Assembly (NCBI RefSeq): GCF_003286085.1 | Contig: NW_020825390.1 | Coordinates: 1-64,000, forward strand | Origin: Drosophila persimilis | Lineage: Eukaryota; Arthropoda; Insecta; Diptera; Drosophilidae | Direction of reading: 5' to 3' | Length of the DNA: 64,000 nucleotides | Shown: positions 1 to 11,743 of the stretch, in pieces | Layout: every line of letters begins with the position of its first letter | Numbering within the stretch: the stretch's first letter is position 1 | Notes under the pieces: model-generated | The model's database searches: none | What the model was told of the DNA's origin: nothing | What the model saw: the letters and a program-made list of their open reading frames with translations, nothing else | Made by a program: the position numbers and the translations under genes

Positions 1-2063
1 AATCGATACAATCCGGAACCGACAGAACAGCAATCAATTCAGGGGAAATAATAACAATAGAAATTATCGGGAGAATACTAACGGTTATTATAGGAGAAAT
101 AATACATTATAGCCAAGCCCAGCATTTTAGGCAAACGTAGTACCGAATAATCAGTCTAACGACAATCAAGCGCAGAATCGAAAGCCAAACGAATGTCGGA
201 ACAACCGGCTAATAAAGCAATGAGGATAAATAACATTGAGGAGGATCATTTTTTAGATCAGCCCCCGAAGTAGGTCTGCCCTACCTAAAAGAGTAGACAA
301 AAAAATAAACAGAGAATTAAAAGTTTTGATAGATACGGGAGCAACTTCCTGTTATATAAAAAAAGGAATTTACGACAATAAAAAAGAATTACCATTTATA
401 AGAAAGTTGCTACAGTGAATGGGTTTTCAATAATTAAATATTTCCATAATATAACAATTTTCAACACAAGCAAGTGTTTATGAAATAGATGGAATGGAGG
501 CAGATTTACTAATAGGATTTAACCTATTAAAGAAAATCGGAGCGGTTATTAATACAGGAAAGGGGGACTTTAAGTTATAAAGACAATGAGGAGAAACTAA
601 TATATGACGAGGGTCCTTTCTTTAAACAAATTAACCTTTATAGAAGGAAAAACCATCCTTCCGTTGAAGGAATATATAATAAAAAAATATTTTGAAGAAG
701 AAAAAGAAATGAAAAGCGATTCAGTAAAGGTAGAAGGAAGTTTATATAGCTTGGGATCAAAAAATCCTGAGCACGCCGACGAAGATTATCCGTCAATAGT
801 TTGGGGATTAAATATCCTGAGCACGCCGTCGTTGAATATCCGACACTAAAAGTTCGAATAGTTTGGGATTAAAGAATCCTGAACACGCCGTCGTTGAATT
901 ATCCGACAATGAACAATTTAAAAGTTTGGGATGCAAAAATCCTGAACGCGCCGTCGTAGAAATATCCGACATTCAAAATTATGCAATTCTGAATTGAAAA
1001 AAATGAAATTGTATAACACAATAACCTACAAAGAGGACAATTTAGAAAATCTCAGAGAGAAAATGGTATCTATCATCGAAGAAGACCATGCCAATATTTA
1101 CAGTTACCGTTCAGAACGGATATAAAAGGAGAGATTAACACTGAACACGATAGACCGGTATATGGCAAGCAGTATCCATACGCTTATTCGGTTAACGATT
1201 TCCTTAATAACGAAATAAGTAAAATGTTAGATCAAGGTATAATCAGACCTAGTAAAAGCCCATATATTCACCGGTAATAGTAGTACCAAAGAAGGGAGTA
1301 AATGAGGACGGAACTCCTAAGCATAGATAGTAATAGACTTTAAGAAACTTAATGAAAACACTATACCGGATAGATACCCTATGCAAGATCCTTCAGTAAT
1401 CCTTGCCAATTTAGGTAAAGCGAAATATTTCTCGGCCATTGATTTAGAGTCAGGTTTCTATCAGATTTTAATGAGGGAATCAGATATTGAAAAAACATCT
1501 TTTTCCATAAATAACGGCAAATATAATTTCTAAGAATGCCTATGGGATTGACGAACGCTCCCAGAATTTTCCAAAGGGCAATGGACGATATACTTAGAGA
1601 ACAAGTTGGGAAAACTTGTCACGTCTATATGGACGATATATAATATTTTCAAAAACTATAGACAACATTATAAAGATCTAATTCATATATTCAGATATTG
1701 CAAACGCTAACATGAAAATTTCACTAGAAAAGTCTAAATTCTTTCAATTAGAAACCAAATTTCTGGGATACATTGTTTCCCAAAATATCATTAAAACAGA
1801 TCCAGACAAATCTCCACAATACAAAACTATCCAATTCCTAAAAATATCAGAGAGCTACGTAGCTTCTTAGGACTAACAGGGTATTACAGAAAATTTGTCC
1901 GAAATTATGCCACAATGGCCAAGCCTTTAACAAAATATCTGAGCGGAGTAAATGGGAAAGTTTCACGAAGGGCATCCAAGAAAACATTAATACAGCTGGA
2001 TGAACCAGCAATTGGAGCATTTAATAATTTAAAGGACAGTTTAATAGCACATATTGAATTAGT
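1..2063 (+). pseudogene. gag 3' end and pol remnant (protease, spacer repeats, RT, part of RNase H)
   Basis: The first ~290 bases encode the Asn-rich gag tail. From about 320 the frame shows the aspartic protease signature (DTGAT). A tandem-repeat spacer follows at about 740-970 with four repeat units, where copy B has five. RT sequence with the Y-M-D-D box lies near 1627-1640. Frameshifts are scattered throughout, so no ORF exceeds about 80 codons. The known role of the family is retroviral-type replication; this copy cannot encode it. The lesions differ from those of copy B, so the two copies decayed largely independently after they separated. Confidence 0.85.
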
Positions 2064-3200
2064 TCCAAAACGGAAAGAAAGGGGAATGAATTAGTACCAT
2101 TTGGAAATGGATAGCAGGCAGCCCTGATCATGACGACTTTTGAAAATACAAAATAAGTAAATGAATTAACTGAAAATAATAATAAACAATTTGTAATAAA
2201 TTCCAAATTTTTCAAAGAATTGAATTGCTATCAAATTCATTAAAAATGTCATCTTCAATGAAGAAACGATACTGAGAAAGCATCGTTTAAAATTAATAAC
2301 TTTTGACCTACTAATTTAGTTGATACCATAACCCTCTTAAAAGTAAACATTTTCAATACAAAAATTTTAAATAAAACGAAATAGAGGACATTTATAAGCA
2401 TGAAAAACATAATGTTGAATTGTCTGATCTGTTGGACATTGCAACGGTTAAATAATTCGAAATGCAGATTTAATAATCATTTACATAAAATATCCTCAAA
2501 TTAAAGATATTTGCAAGTTTTACCATGCAAGAGCCATCTCACAAAATGATGGAATGTTAGTTATAAGTGAAAAGTTTGTGAATGTAAGGAGAAATACTAT
2601 TTAATGAATAATTTTAAAAGTGAAACTTTTAACAATTACGCACAAATAAATTAAAGAGTACCTGTTTCACCAATTTACCTTAATGGCTTTAAAGCCAACT
2701 GCACTAAAAAAAGGGAAAAAAACAAAGAAATAGACATCATTCAGGATGGTGCCATATTAGTTTCAGGCAAAAATATCGTAGACAATACTACTTTGTTAGG
2801 ATCGTATCTCCTTATATTCAACAACACAATTGTAATAAATAATATAACCCACATAAATGATAAGGGTAAAATTCTAAAATATATATCGCATCATAGATAT
2901 AGCGATTTTGAATTAGTTTGATTATATACAATCGAATGATAAGCAATTTTCTTTTGATAATGTTAATATTTTAAATCCCCTTATAACATTAGGTAATACG
3001 GCCTTACCATTAACAACATTATTTTTAATCATTTTGATATTGTTAATGTTATTTACTTCGGCTATAAATTAACCAAATTTGTACTTATTAAATCAATAAG
3101 AATACCGTCAGAAGAAATAGTGGAAAGCAACATTCAAATACTGTCAGAAGAAATTAGAGCTCTATCAGAACTTCAAAATGTATCGGGACGAAACATTTAA
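2064..3200 (+). pseudogene. Errantivirus env remnant
   Basis: The sequence is collinear with the env region of copy B (24591-25742). It ends in a strongly hydrophobic stretch (about 3000-3090) followed by a short charged tail, as expected for the transmembrane subunit of a gypsy-type envelope protein. The 5' part of env is lost in the internal deletion and several frameshifts break the rest. It is not functional as read. Confidence 0.75.
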
Positions 3201-3210
3201 GAATGGGGGG

Positions 3211-3739
3211 AGTTAACGTACCAATTCCATTGAGCTCTTATACGAGTTGTAAACAATCTTTGGTTTTCCAAAACGAAAACAATTTCAATCTTGGGCCTCC
3301 GCCTAATTGATTTCTAAGATGTACAATCTCAAGCGCCCCCGCCGCAATCCCAATCTTTGACACACGCCTAAATGGAAAACCAATGTTTGCCCACACCCGG
3401 CTTCTCATAAACAATCTCACTCCCGGCTTTCTGCAGATCCTGCACTTTAGGCCTTTTACAGTTCTCTCTTTGGATGACGAAATCCAATACTCGGGATGGC
3501 GAAATCAATTGAAATGTTTATAGAAAAACGATTCCCGAAAGGGATCAACGATGCAAAGATCAGAAGTTCAAATCAGTCTTGATCCAGCAGCGACACCGCA
3601 AAGTCTAGCTAAATATTAAGATCGCGCAATCCCTTGCCCGGAATTCCTTTGTGACCCTCTACTTAAATCTATATCAGTGAAGTTCGAAGTAAAATAAAAA
3701 CTTTTTAAAAACACAATCCGCTACCGCAGTTGTTTAATT
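3211..3739 (+). repeat. 3' LTR of errantivirus copy A
   Basis: It follows a G-rich polypurine tract (GAATGGGGGG) and starts AGTTAAC, as gypsy-group LTRs do. It ends TTTAATT. I count about five differences from the 3' LTR of copy B (25753-26284), but about 20 between either of these and the 5' LTR of copy B. Confidence 0.9.
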
Positions 3740-4005
3740 TGCATGTGTGCTCGCGTGCCTCGTGAGGAACCCACCAAGCCAGTTGAGGCTTAGCTCAACG
3801 ACCTGCTGGCAAAGATCAAGGACTTTTTCAACGAGGATAGCGTTAAGGTAAGTCTAGCCGACACTAGCCGACCTTAACAGACCAGACAAAAACGTATGCC
3901 TAATTTACTCGATTGCTTCTGCACGACTTCAATGATAAGGCCAAGGCTGCTGCTGAAGAAGGTCTTGCTGTGAACGAGCAGATCCAAAAGGCGCCCAAAC
4001 CCTAA
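3740..4005 (+). pseudogene. Fragment of a small, two-exon gene, probably secreted-protein type
   Basis: Directly after the LTR a frame reads ARVPREEP..., meets an in-frame TAG, then continues LNDLLAKIKDFFNED up to a consensus 5' splice site at 3847/3848 (AAG|GTAAGT). After about 75 bases a second frame reads DFNDKAKAAAEEGL and ends at TAA 4003-4005. The expected acceptor AG reads AC (3923-3924). Retention of an intron means this is a DNA-level copy, not a retrocopy. The lost N-terminus, the in-frame stop and the acceptor mutation make it a pseudogene. The short amphipathic, charged composition resembles small secreted insect peptides. I do not recognise the family. Confidence 0.55.
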
Positions 4006-4087
4006 AAATTCAGCTCTAAGCAACGAATTTAAAAATCAAATCAAATCAAAAGGTTTAAACTACAATTTAAAGGTTTTTAGCGTCAGC

Positions 4088-5242
4088 TCAATAATGCAAA
4101 AACATCCACAAACGGAGCTGGATCCGGGTCATGGCAAATAGCCGGTACAGGGCCTGAGGTCCCGCCAAGGGAAGCTCCTGGCGGTTTGCGCACTTGCCGG
4201 TTGAATCGAAAATATGGCGGTAGATACGCGGGCGTATGTCGTGCAGCTGCTTGGCGCTGCAGACACTCTGCGGCATCTGGATCAAATGGTCGACCATAAG
4301 GGACACTCGTGGGGTAGTCGAAAGCAATAGCTGGCCGCTGACGGTGATTTTTTCCCCAGCTCTTTTCAGACGTAGACGCAGCACCCAATCCTCCTCAAAG
4401 GCACGAATCGTCTGTGGGGATCGGGATAAGAGATCATCAGAGGTATGCTGCAGACGAGTTCTGGTTCTCCAAAACCTTACCTCAGACTCGAGGGTCCGTG
4501 GGTGTAAACCCTCTGAGCGGTGTATCCCCTTCATTCTCAAGGTGAAAAATTCCACCCGGCTAGCACTCAGCACCCGATGGAGCTGCAACAAGGGCTTTTG
4601 GGCCTCAAGCTCCCTGTCCTCGACATGCAGCAGAATATCTAGGATCTCCTTTCCCTGCTTCTGGGGAAACCCACAGTCGGAATCATGTGAGACGCTGTCC
4701 TTGTAGGGGCCCTTCCAAGAACAGCCCAGGCAGTGGTACTTGCAGCAAACCACACGCCCCTCACAAACGAACTCCAAGTGTCTGGAGAGATCTTTCCTGT
4801 CTGAGAACTGGTCATTGCAGCTGGGGCAGCTGATGGGTAGCTCCCAGAGGGTCTGGCGCACCACTAGATTCTGCTCCTGATCGTAGTTTCTAATGAGCGA
4901 TCGACAACTGGGGCAGCAGGCACTCGTTTTATTGAAGATGGCAAAAGCCAGAACGGCGGTCTTGCAGTCCTCACACATGATATGCCCATGGCTGCACTGA
5001 AAGAAGTCGTGTGGTTGTGGAACCTCGCGGCAAACAACGCACACCAGTATGTTATGCAGTAGCTCACAAAGATCGGAGACGCCACCACCCGAGGACCCGC
5101 CGACCTCACCCTCACTGCTGTCCATAGTAGTCGAAATCTCATTCAAAGTACTTTCATCTTTACTTGCAACATCTGACAATCGCTGCCTCTTGGCGGCTGG
5201 GGGCTGCTCGTTGTTGTTGTCATTGGGGTTGGCCTTCGACAT
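4088..5242 (-). CDS. RING and TRAF-type zinc-finger protein (CYHR1/ZFTRAF1-like)
   Basis: This intact single-exon ORF of 384 residues starts at ATG 5242. Residues 1-65 are a low-complexity acidic/Ser/Gly N-terminus with a basic KRQR patch. A RING-type finger spans about 68-113 (CxxC at 68-71, then a CSHGHIMCEDC core and CCPSC at 109-113). A TRAF-type zinc-finger region follows at about 139-190 (CPSC, H155, C160, the CKYHCLGC cluster, H186, C190). The remaining ~195 residues are conserved-looking and have no membrane segment. This order matches the cysteine/histidine-rich protein 1 family, predicted E3-ligase-like proteins; I recall CG32486 as the melanogaster member, unverified. It has transposon debris on both sides and no visible intron, so it could be the ancestral gene or an intact retrocopy. 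Confidence 0.85.
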   Translation of the reverse strand: MSKANPNDNNNEQPPAAKRQRLSDVASKDESTLNEISTTMDSSEGEVGGSSGGGVSDLCELLHNILVCVVCREVPQPHDFFQCSHGHIMCEDCKTAVLAFAIFNKTSACCPSCRSLIRNYDQEQNLVVRQTLWELPISCPSCNDQFSDRKDLSRHLEFVCEGRVVCCKYHCLGCSWKGPYKDSVSHDSDCGFPQKQGKEILDILLHVEDRELEAQKPLLQLHRVLSASRVEFFTLRMKGIHRSEGLHPRTLESEVRFWRTRTRLQHTSDDLLSRSPQTIRAFEEDWVLRLRLKRAGEKITVSGQLLLSTTPRVSLMVDHLIQMPQSVCSAKQLHDIRPRIYRHIFDSTGKCANRQELPLAGPQALYRLFAMTRIQLRLWMFLHY

Positions 5243-6343
5243 TCTGAAGGGTATTTCGGCCAGCAGCCTCGGCCTGGCTTTACAGTATGTGTGCGTGCTT
5301 TATTCAACAATTCTGATTGCCTGTTGTTGCAGAGTAAACTGATAGTCTGGTGTAAAATACGAGCACAAGGTTACGAGTTTTCCAAGGCCAAGCTGGTTCC
5401 CTGAAAATTACAAATTTAAAAACAGAGGATACACACAGAGAAAAACGGCATAGTAGGCACCCATGAATAGTTTAATTTAATAGAATGCACTTTGATCTAC
5501 ACATAAATGTGCTCAAAAATATTTGTAATGCGGCCCAAGGCGTTCAATGGGTCTGGTGGGGTGGTGTCTCGGTGGACTGGTGGGGTGAAAAGTAACCTCT
5601 TTGACCGCCAAAGTGCTCTGCTATCGCAAACAAGATTACGGTGCCTATTAGTCCATGTTTCATGTAGAACATGTCAAATTAGATACATATGTTACTGACA
5701 TGTTTTTTTTTATTTATTTTTTTTTTTTTTTTGGTATTTGATTGCTGCTGAATGGAATTTTTTTTGAGTGGAAAAACAGGAAGGAAATTGACGAAAAGTT
5801 GGATGAAAAGAATGGGGCTAATGCTCCTTCGATACACACCGACTCATCAAAACAAAATTCAGCCCGCGTGAGGAGATCATCGACGGCGCGGGGGAGACCT
5901 TTCGGAAATTATTTTTCGGACGGGATCAAATAGTTGGATAATCACTGCAACGACTGTCTATGAATGAGTGACCTAAAATAGCCTTATTGAATAAAATAAA
6001 AAATAAAATTGTATGGTGGGCTGGGGTGAAACCCCATCTAGTACTTTTTGGCATCGTCTGTCACTTTCTCTGCGAGTCCCAATAGATTTTTAAAATAGTT
6101 TAAAGCATACTTGATAATGTATAAATTTTGTATGCGATATTTTGTGTAAATTATTCATACAAAAAAAACTCGGAGCAAATCTATGGGTATATATTTGGTA
6201 ATCTACGTGTATAGATTAAAATTTCAGAGCTGTTTTATAGAGCTCACTCGACACTTTGAACCGTTTGTAAAATCATAATTATTTGACAGTTTTGTGCGTG
6301 TCTTTGCTTCTGCTTTGTTGTTGTTCGGTGATCTGGTAACCTC
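5243..6343. other. Intergenic stretch with no recognised gene
   Basis: The first ~160 bases are the likely 5' flank of the RING gene. A near-pure T run with a few A sits at about 5702-5732, and an A-rich tail with AATAAAAT-like words at about 5985-6012. These could be the 3' ends of two small LINE fragments in opposite orientation, with a 63-codon frame between them (5742-5933) that I could not assign. The rest, 6030-6343, is AT-rich with no homology I can name. Confidence 0.4.
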
Positions 6344-6877
6344 CTCCTTAAAACAAAACGACATTCAAATCGAATGGTTCCCCTGACACTAATCTAGTGT
6401 GGCTGCCGATACGGATACAAATTCCGAACAGGAAATACTATTGTTAAGACCTTAAAAGAAAAGTCTAGACATTTGCGAGTTGAGTTGTAAATTCAAACTA
6501 AATTTTATTCATAAAATCAGAGCCTTATATGTGATTTGACAATGTAGGTAGGAGGTACAATTTGGTAGTCTATAATTATCGTTAGACCTACGCAGAGGAT
6601 ACACTTTACTGAGGGTGTCTATTTGAGTACATGCTTACATTAGTTTTATTTTAGGACCGCATTTGTTAAGTGTTTTCTCCACTTGTGTTTTGTTGTCGTA
6701 TTAATGGGTTACAGATCTCTGTTTACACCAGTGCTGTCGTAACTTGTCTACTTTATGTAATTTTTTTAGAGATCGGTGTTGTTACATGAGTGAATGGGTA
6801 CAATAATTTATGTTTAAACATTCTGCAAGGGGCCGAAAGTGGCATTGTATTGACGATAATATGTTCATGTTTGAACA
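6344..6877 (-). repeat. Probable 3' LTR of the roo-like element
   Basis: This block lies downstream of the env-like remnant and is non-coding. Read on the minus strand it would begin TGTTCAAACATGAACA and end GTTACCA, giving TG...CA termini. No partner LTR exists in the window because the 5' end is lost, so the boundaries are unproven. A clear purine tract is not visible just upstream. Confidence 0.4.
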
Positions 6878-6905
6878 TTCTGCAAAGGGCCGAAAGTGGC
6901 ATTGT
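6811..6905. repeat. Imperfect tandem duplication, unit about 59 bp
   Basis: The segment containing TTCTGCAAGGGGCCGAAAG followed by TGGCATTGT occurs twice, about 59 bases apart, with a few substitutions. It overlaps the edge of the probable LTR, so the duplication may have arisen at the 3' end of the element. Confidence 0.7.
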
Positions 6906-6989
6906 TTTGTATTTTGATTCTTGTGAACCTTTTTGTGTACATTTTCTTTATAGCTATAATTACAAGTACAGATAATCATTTACAGTCAA

Positions 6990-7470
6990 TTACAGTGGGT
7001 AGGGAAGTGCTATCGTTTGCAGTCTTCGTGCTACTTTAATTCTTCTTACGGCATAGATTATTATCATTATTATGATTCCGATAATTAAGGCCGCATGTCC
7101 AGATACATGATGGAACTTAAGTCCTTTTAAGTTAGATGACCTTCTTTTAACAATTTTATTTCGTTTCTTAACTTATCCATTTCTTCTGTATGGTTAATTA
7201 ATGGTACTGTTAATGGATTACAAACAATTTTTGGTATTTTGCTTATATTACTTATATAAAGGATGAAATTGGTTCGTAGCTTTCTGTTTGAATACTGTGA
7301 TGAGGTACTAGTATTTTATCATGCGGAAGATCAATTAGTTCTTGATTTGAGTTACTACATTGAATTCTAGCATTAGTGTTTACTGGAACTTTGAAGAGTC
7401 AACTACCCTGCCTTTCTAATTCGACCCAAATGATCATGTCTCTGCTATCTTCCTATACACGCAATTTGAA
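6990..7470 (-). pseudogene. Env-like C-terminal remnant of the roo-like element
   Basis: Read on the minus strand, this region follows the integrase stop. It contains a segment with TEEMDKLRNEIKLLKEG, coiled-coil-like, and then a hydrophobic run rich in Ile/Met with a basic tail (VRRI), a typical membrane anchor. Frameshifts separate the pieces. Among BEL/Pao elements roo is known to carry an env-like third ORF, so this supports a roo-like identity. No function can be expected. Confidence 0.55.
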
Positions 7471-8026
7471 TTACCTTTTACTACTACGAGTACTTCTGGT
7501 CTCTTTTGGAGTCATTCCTGAGTCTTGCTCTTCTGACTCAATTCCAGCTAATGGACAAATTTTAGTTATACGTCGTTTTATCAATCCGTCTTGATGTTTT
7601 ATAGTTACTACTCTGACTCTAACGTCCCTACCTTTATGTATTTCTTCTATTTTTCGCAAGGGCCATCTAGCTGGGTGACAGGTTTCATCTTTTATTAATA
7701 CAATCTGTCCTGTTTTAATATTCTGCATTCCTATTTTGCATTTATTTCTTTCCATTTAATCCAAAATTCTCTTTTCATTTTCTGAATTAATCTCCATCTA
7801 TCCAGATTCCCGATTTTTTCCTCTGAAATTGTCTCAATCGGGCCAAATATTGGCCTTCCAATTATAAAATGACCTGGTGTTAATACATCCAGATCGTCAA
7901 TATCATTTGTAGCTGTATACAAAGGGCGTGAATTTAGGTCCGCTTCAATTTGACATAATAGAGTTGACATTTCCTCATAGGTTAAATTATTGTCCCCAAT
8001 TACCCTTTTTAAGTGATATTTCACTG
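7471..8026 (-). pseudogene. Integrase C-terminal part (DUF5641-type) of the roo-like element
   Basis: Two overlapping frames (7731-8024 and 7471-7755) together read the BEL/Pao integrase tail: LNSRPLY, LTPGHFIIGRP and WRLIQKMKREFW, then VLIKDET, ARWPLRKIEEIHKGRD and RVRVVTIKH. The junction at 8022-8026 is the CACTG target duplication of the nested BEL element. The reading frame resumes at 14759 on the other side, where GVKS is completed. The two frames show a 1-base slip in this segment. Confidence 0.85.
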
Positions 8027-8333
8027 TGAAATTTTAGAATAGTTTTTCTAAATACAAAACCGAAAGTTCTTGGGTGACTGCAATTTTTTATTTAATACGA
8101 CGAAAGAAAAGGGGTGCGTGCGTTCGATTTCAAGGGTTTTTCTCGACTTCTTTTCAATATATTCAAACAATTTCTTCTAAGCCTACCTTACCTACGGTGG
8201 CAAAGCGGGGCGAATTCGCCAAGAGCGAGAGAACGAGCTTTTATTGCGCTCCCGCTTTGCCCTAGCCTAACTTACACTAGACTTCATGAAATTATATCCT
8301 AATAACAATTATAAATATTCAAATGACGCTACA
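8027..8333 (-). repeat. 3' LTR of nested BEL element
   Basis: It matches 14452-14758 throughout by eye. The pol stop codon (8309-8311) lies inside this LTR. The polypurine-like tract just upstream on the minus strand is short (ACGGGGCCGG). Confidence 0.95.
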
Positions 8334-11300
8334 CCGGCCCCGTTGAAGGCCTGGAAGGCTTCAAAACCATTGGCAGAAGCGCCAATTTGTGTATCGGCCC
8401 TCCTGAACGTGGCTCCGCTGCTCGTCCTTAGCTCGACCACTCTGACCCTTCCGTCCTGCCCGGCGGTTGTTCCGACCACCCTTCCTAGGAGCCACTGTTG
8501 AGGGGGCAGGTTGTCCTCGGCGACGATTACTAGGTCGCCTTCCTTTATGTTTGGCTCCTCCTGGTGCCACTTGCATCTGATTTGTAATCCCAGCACATAC
8601 TCCCGGGACCATCGCTGCCAGAACATTTGCCTGGCTGACGAGACAAGCCGCCATCGCTTTAAGCAGCTCAGACCCTCCTGGTCCGGGGTCCTGGGTGCTG
8701 GGGGTGCGATGAGCGGCCCGCCTGTCAGCAGGTGCCCGGGAGTCAGCGCGTCTCCGTCGCTTGGGTCTGGGCTTAGGGGTCCTAGCGGGCGCGAGTTGAG
8801 CACTGCCTCGATCCCGACCAGCACGGTCTCCAGCTCCTCTGCGGTGAGGAGAGCGCTTCCGATGGCGCGTAGGAGTAGGCCCTTGGCAGACTTCACACCG
8901 GCCTCCCAAAGTCCGCCCATGTGCGGTGCTCGAGGCGGTATGAAGGCAAACTCGCACCCGCTTCTTGACGCAAATTCGCGTATCGCGTCCGCTTCCGCCT
9001 CCATCTTCCTCCGCAGTTCGCTGAAGTGGCGACTTGCTCCGACGAAATTTGTCGCGTTGTCGCAGTTCACGCGTTGCGGACATCCTCGACGACCGACGAA
9101 CCTTTGGAATGCCAACAAGAAGGAATTAGTCGTCAAATCGGAGACAATTTCTAAATGAACCGCCTTGGACGCAAAACAGACAAATAACGCTATGTAGGAC
9201 TTATAAGGGGGCCTTCCACGAATTTTCAGAGTCGTATAGACTGGGCCACAAAAATCAACGCCACATACTGAAAATGGGCGGAGAGCACGGAGCCGGTCTG
9301 CGGGTAAGTTGCCCATCATTTGGGTCTGGAGTAGCGGCTTGCATTTAAAGCAACGAATACACGACCTAACTGTCGCCCTGCAGACCGCCTGAGCATTCAC
9401 TATCCAAATGCGCTGTCTAAGGATACTCACGAGTGCTCGTGGGCCGGCATGAAAATTCGTTTGATGCAGATAGCGAACGTATGTCTGCACAAACTGCGAG
9501 CGTTTTGTCAATAACAAAGGAAACTTGGCATTATATGACATAGGAGCGTTAACTAGTCGCCCCCCAACTCGCAACAACGAAAAAGAGCACCATGTCCCAG
9601 CCTCTTCATGGATGAAGGGATTCAAGCGCTGAAGACTGGGGCCTAACTTGGTGCCTTTACGAACCCTTTCAATATCTTCTTGAGACTCATTTTTCTGTGT
9701 TATTTCGACTATTTTTAGAAACGCCTCGTCGTATTCTACGGATGACGGAATTTTTCCAAAGTTGAGACTTTTGTCTTTGCATTTTCGGATGAAGCGGAAC
9801 ACGAAAACGAACACTCTTAGCAGTTTGAGGTGTGACGAGTATCCCTCGATTACATCCACTAAGTAATTTGGCTTGGCCGCGACGGTCAGTCCGACCGATT
9901 TCTTCCGACTTTCCATCTGTTTCTCTTCTTCGGAAAGCTCGAAGTGTGGATTTCTGGGCCAGCTCTCTTCTTCAAACTTTAAGAACTCTGGTCCTCCAAA
10001 CCAGATCGACTGCACGATTTCCTCTACGTCACAACCTCTCGAAACTATGTCTGCTGGGTTCTGTTTTGTTGGCACATGCCGCCACGTAGCTTCACTTGAC
10101 CACTCTTGAATCTCCGCTACTCGGTTCGCAACGAATGTTGACAACGACGAAGGGTGGGATCTGATCCAATGAAGAGTAACTTCTGAATCTGACCAGAATA
10201 TCATTTTATCAATTGGAACCTTGAGCAGGGATTTGATTCGGTGACAAAGGTCTGCTAGAAGGTGAGCGGCACATAACTCAAGCCTTGGGAGCGTTTTCGT
10301 CTTGAGTGGCGCTACTTTCGACTTTGCAGTCAACAAGGAGACCTTGAAACCTTCTGCAGTCTTTCTACGGATATAGACGCAGGCTCCATAAGCAAAGGCA
10401 TGTACTTGAATCGGTGACATGGGATCAGTATGCACAAATCGAGGTATGGTAATCTTCTCCAACTGACCCAAGGATTCTTTTAATAAGTTCCATGCTGTTT
10501 CCAAGTTCATTGGAATTGACTCATCCCAATCTAGCTTGTTGAGCCAAAGCTCCTGTAGTAGGATCTTTCCCTTAATTACTAAAGGACTTAACAAGCCAAG
10601 GGGGTCAAACAGCTTTGATGTCACCGATAAGATGTTCCGTTTTGTCGCTCGGAGACCCATAACTGACGTGTCAATTTGGAACTTAAAGACGTCTTCGTGT
10701 GGCAGCCACGATATTCCTAACGCCTTAGTTGACTCTGAGTCCGAGATCGTTATCGGTTTAACTGTGCTCTCGGATGCGGTGACCTCAGGTGAGTTCGAAA
10801 ACCATTTAGTCAATTCAAACCCAGCGGTTTGAAGAACCTGAGCCACATCAGACTTAATTGTCTTTAACTCCTCTACGCAACCAGCACCAGTCAACATGTC
10901 ATCGACATAGAAGTCGGAGTCGATAACTTCAGCAGCTTTAGGGAATGAGAGTTTTGCAGACTCACTCAACCTCTTCAAACACCGAATTGCCAAAAATGGG
11001 GCTGGTCCAGTCCCATATGTTACGGTGTTGAGCTGGTATATTCTCAAGGACTCAGACGGGTCTCTTCTCCACACTATGAGCTGGAATTGTCTATCCGCAT
11101 CAGCGACCCAGACTTGGCGATACATCTTCTTAACATCGGCTGTCAAGGCGTACCTGTGTAGTCTGAATCGGAGCAATGTCGAATACAGCTCATCCTGTAT
11201 CGTAGGACCGACCATCAATATGTCGTTCAAGGCCACCTGAGAGGACGTTTTACAAGACGCATCGAAAACGACGCGGAGCTTGGTCGACGTGCTTTGAGGC

Positions 11301-11743
11301 CTCAACACACACTGATGTGGAATGAAATAATGTGGAGTTTTGGGGATTGTGTTGTCTGTGGTAGACATGTGACCCAAGGAGAGGTACTCTTCCATGAACT
11401 CCAAGTACATTTTCTGCAACTCGGGGTCTCGAGACAATCTTTTTTCAAGCGATAAAAACCGCCGTTTAGCCACTTCAAAGGAGTTGCCTAAGATACTGGG
11501 ATCTGATTTGAACGGCAGTCTTACTTCAAACCGACCTGAAGGCACGACCTGAGTAGTCCTTCTATAATGCTTTTCACATAACTTGTGTTCAGGAGATAAA
11601 GACTTTTTAGAAGACGGCAATTCTTCCAGTGACCAAAACTTTTGTAATGTATTGTCGATGTGGATCACTGACTCTTCTCGACAACTCAAACAATTCCTAG
11701 CTTCTTGGGTGGCAGTCACCTTTGGAGTGTATCTGCCCGACAC
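8309..11743 (-). pseudogene. Nested BEL pol: RT, RNase H, integrase
   Basis: The open frame has 1144 codons but its first codon is GTG within a conserved GWIVSGRY stretch, so it is the 3' part of a gag-pol polyprotein rather than an independent gene. RT shows VVFDASCKTSS, VKKMYRQV and the catalytic YVDDML box (near residue 285). RNase H shows LELCAAHLLADL and FWSDSEVTLHWI. A zinc-binding HHCC region precedes the integrase core, which shows VDFCGPV, CDNATNFVGA and GGLWEAGVKSAKG. A DUF5641-like tail ends in the LTR. No internal stop or frameshift is seen. It is called a pseudogene only because it is no longer joined in frame to the protease. Confidence 0.85.

Larger units (their letters stand above)
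1..3739 (+). mobile_element. Gypsy-group errantivirus copy A, 5'-truncated and internally deleted
   Basis: The copy runs from the last third of gag through pol and env to a 3' LTR, and is collinear with copy B (about 20503-26284). Against copy B it lacks about 1.94 kb, from RNase H through integrase to the start of env. The join at 2056-2063 falls on an 8-bp word (GAATTAGT) present at both edges in copy B (22643-22650 and 24584-24591), so it looks like a microhomology deletion. Many single-base indels break every frame. The right flank starts TGCA. The window edge cuts the left end, so no 5' LTR or left target duplication can be checked. Confidence 0.9.

Noticed and set aside
4236..4706. 156-codon plus-strand ORF opposite the RING gene
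   Set aside because: Shadow of the conserved zinc-finger CDS on the other strand; composition and lack of domains fit a shadow frame.
5742..5933. 63-codon ORF between a T run and an A-rich tail, considered as a LINE ORF tail
   Set aside because: No motif could be matched to a named family, and the two tails point in opposite directions. Left as unassigned.
8074..8302. Pair of ~62-codon plus-strand ORFs, repeated at 14499-14727
   Set aside because: They lie entirely within the two matching BEL LTRs and overlap the pol stop region; no evidence of coding.
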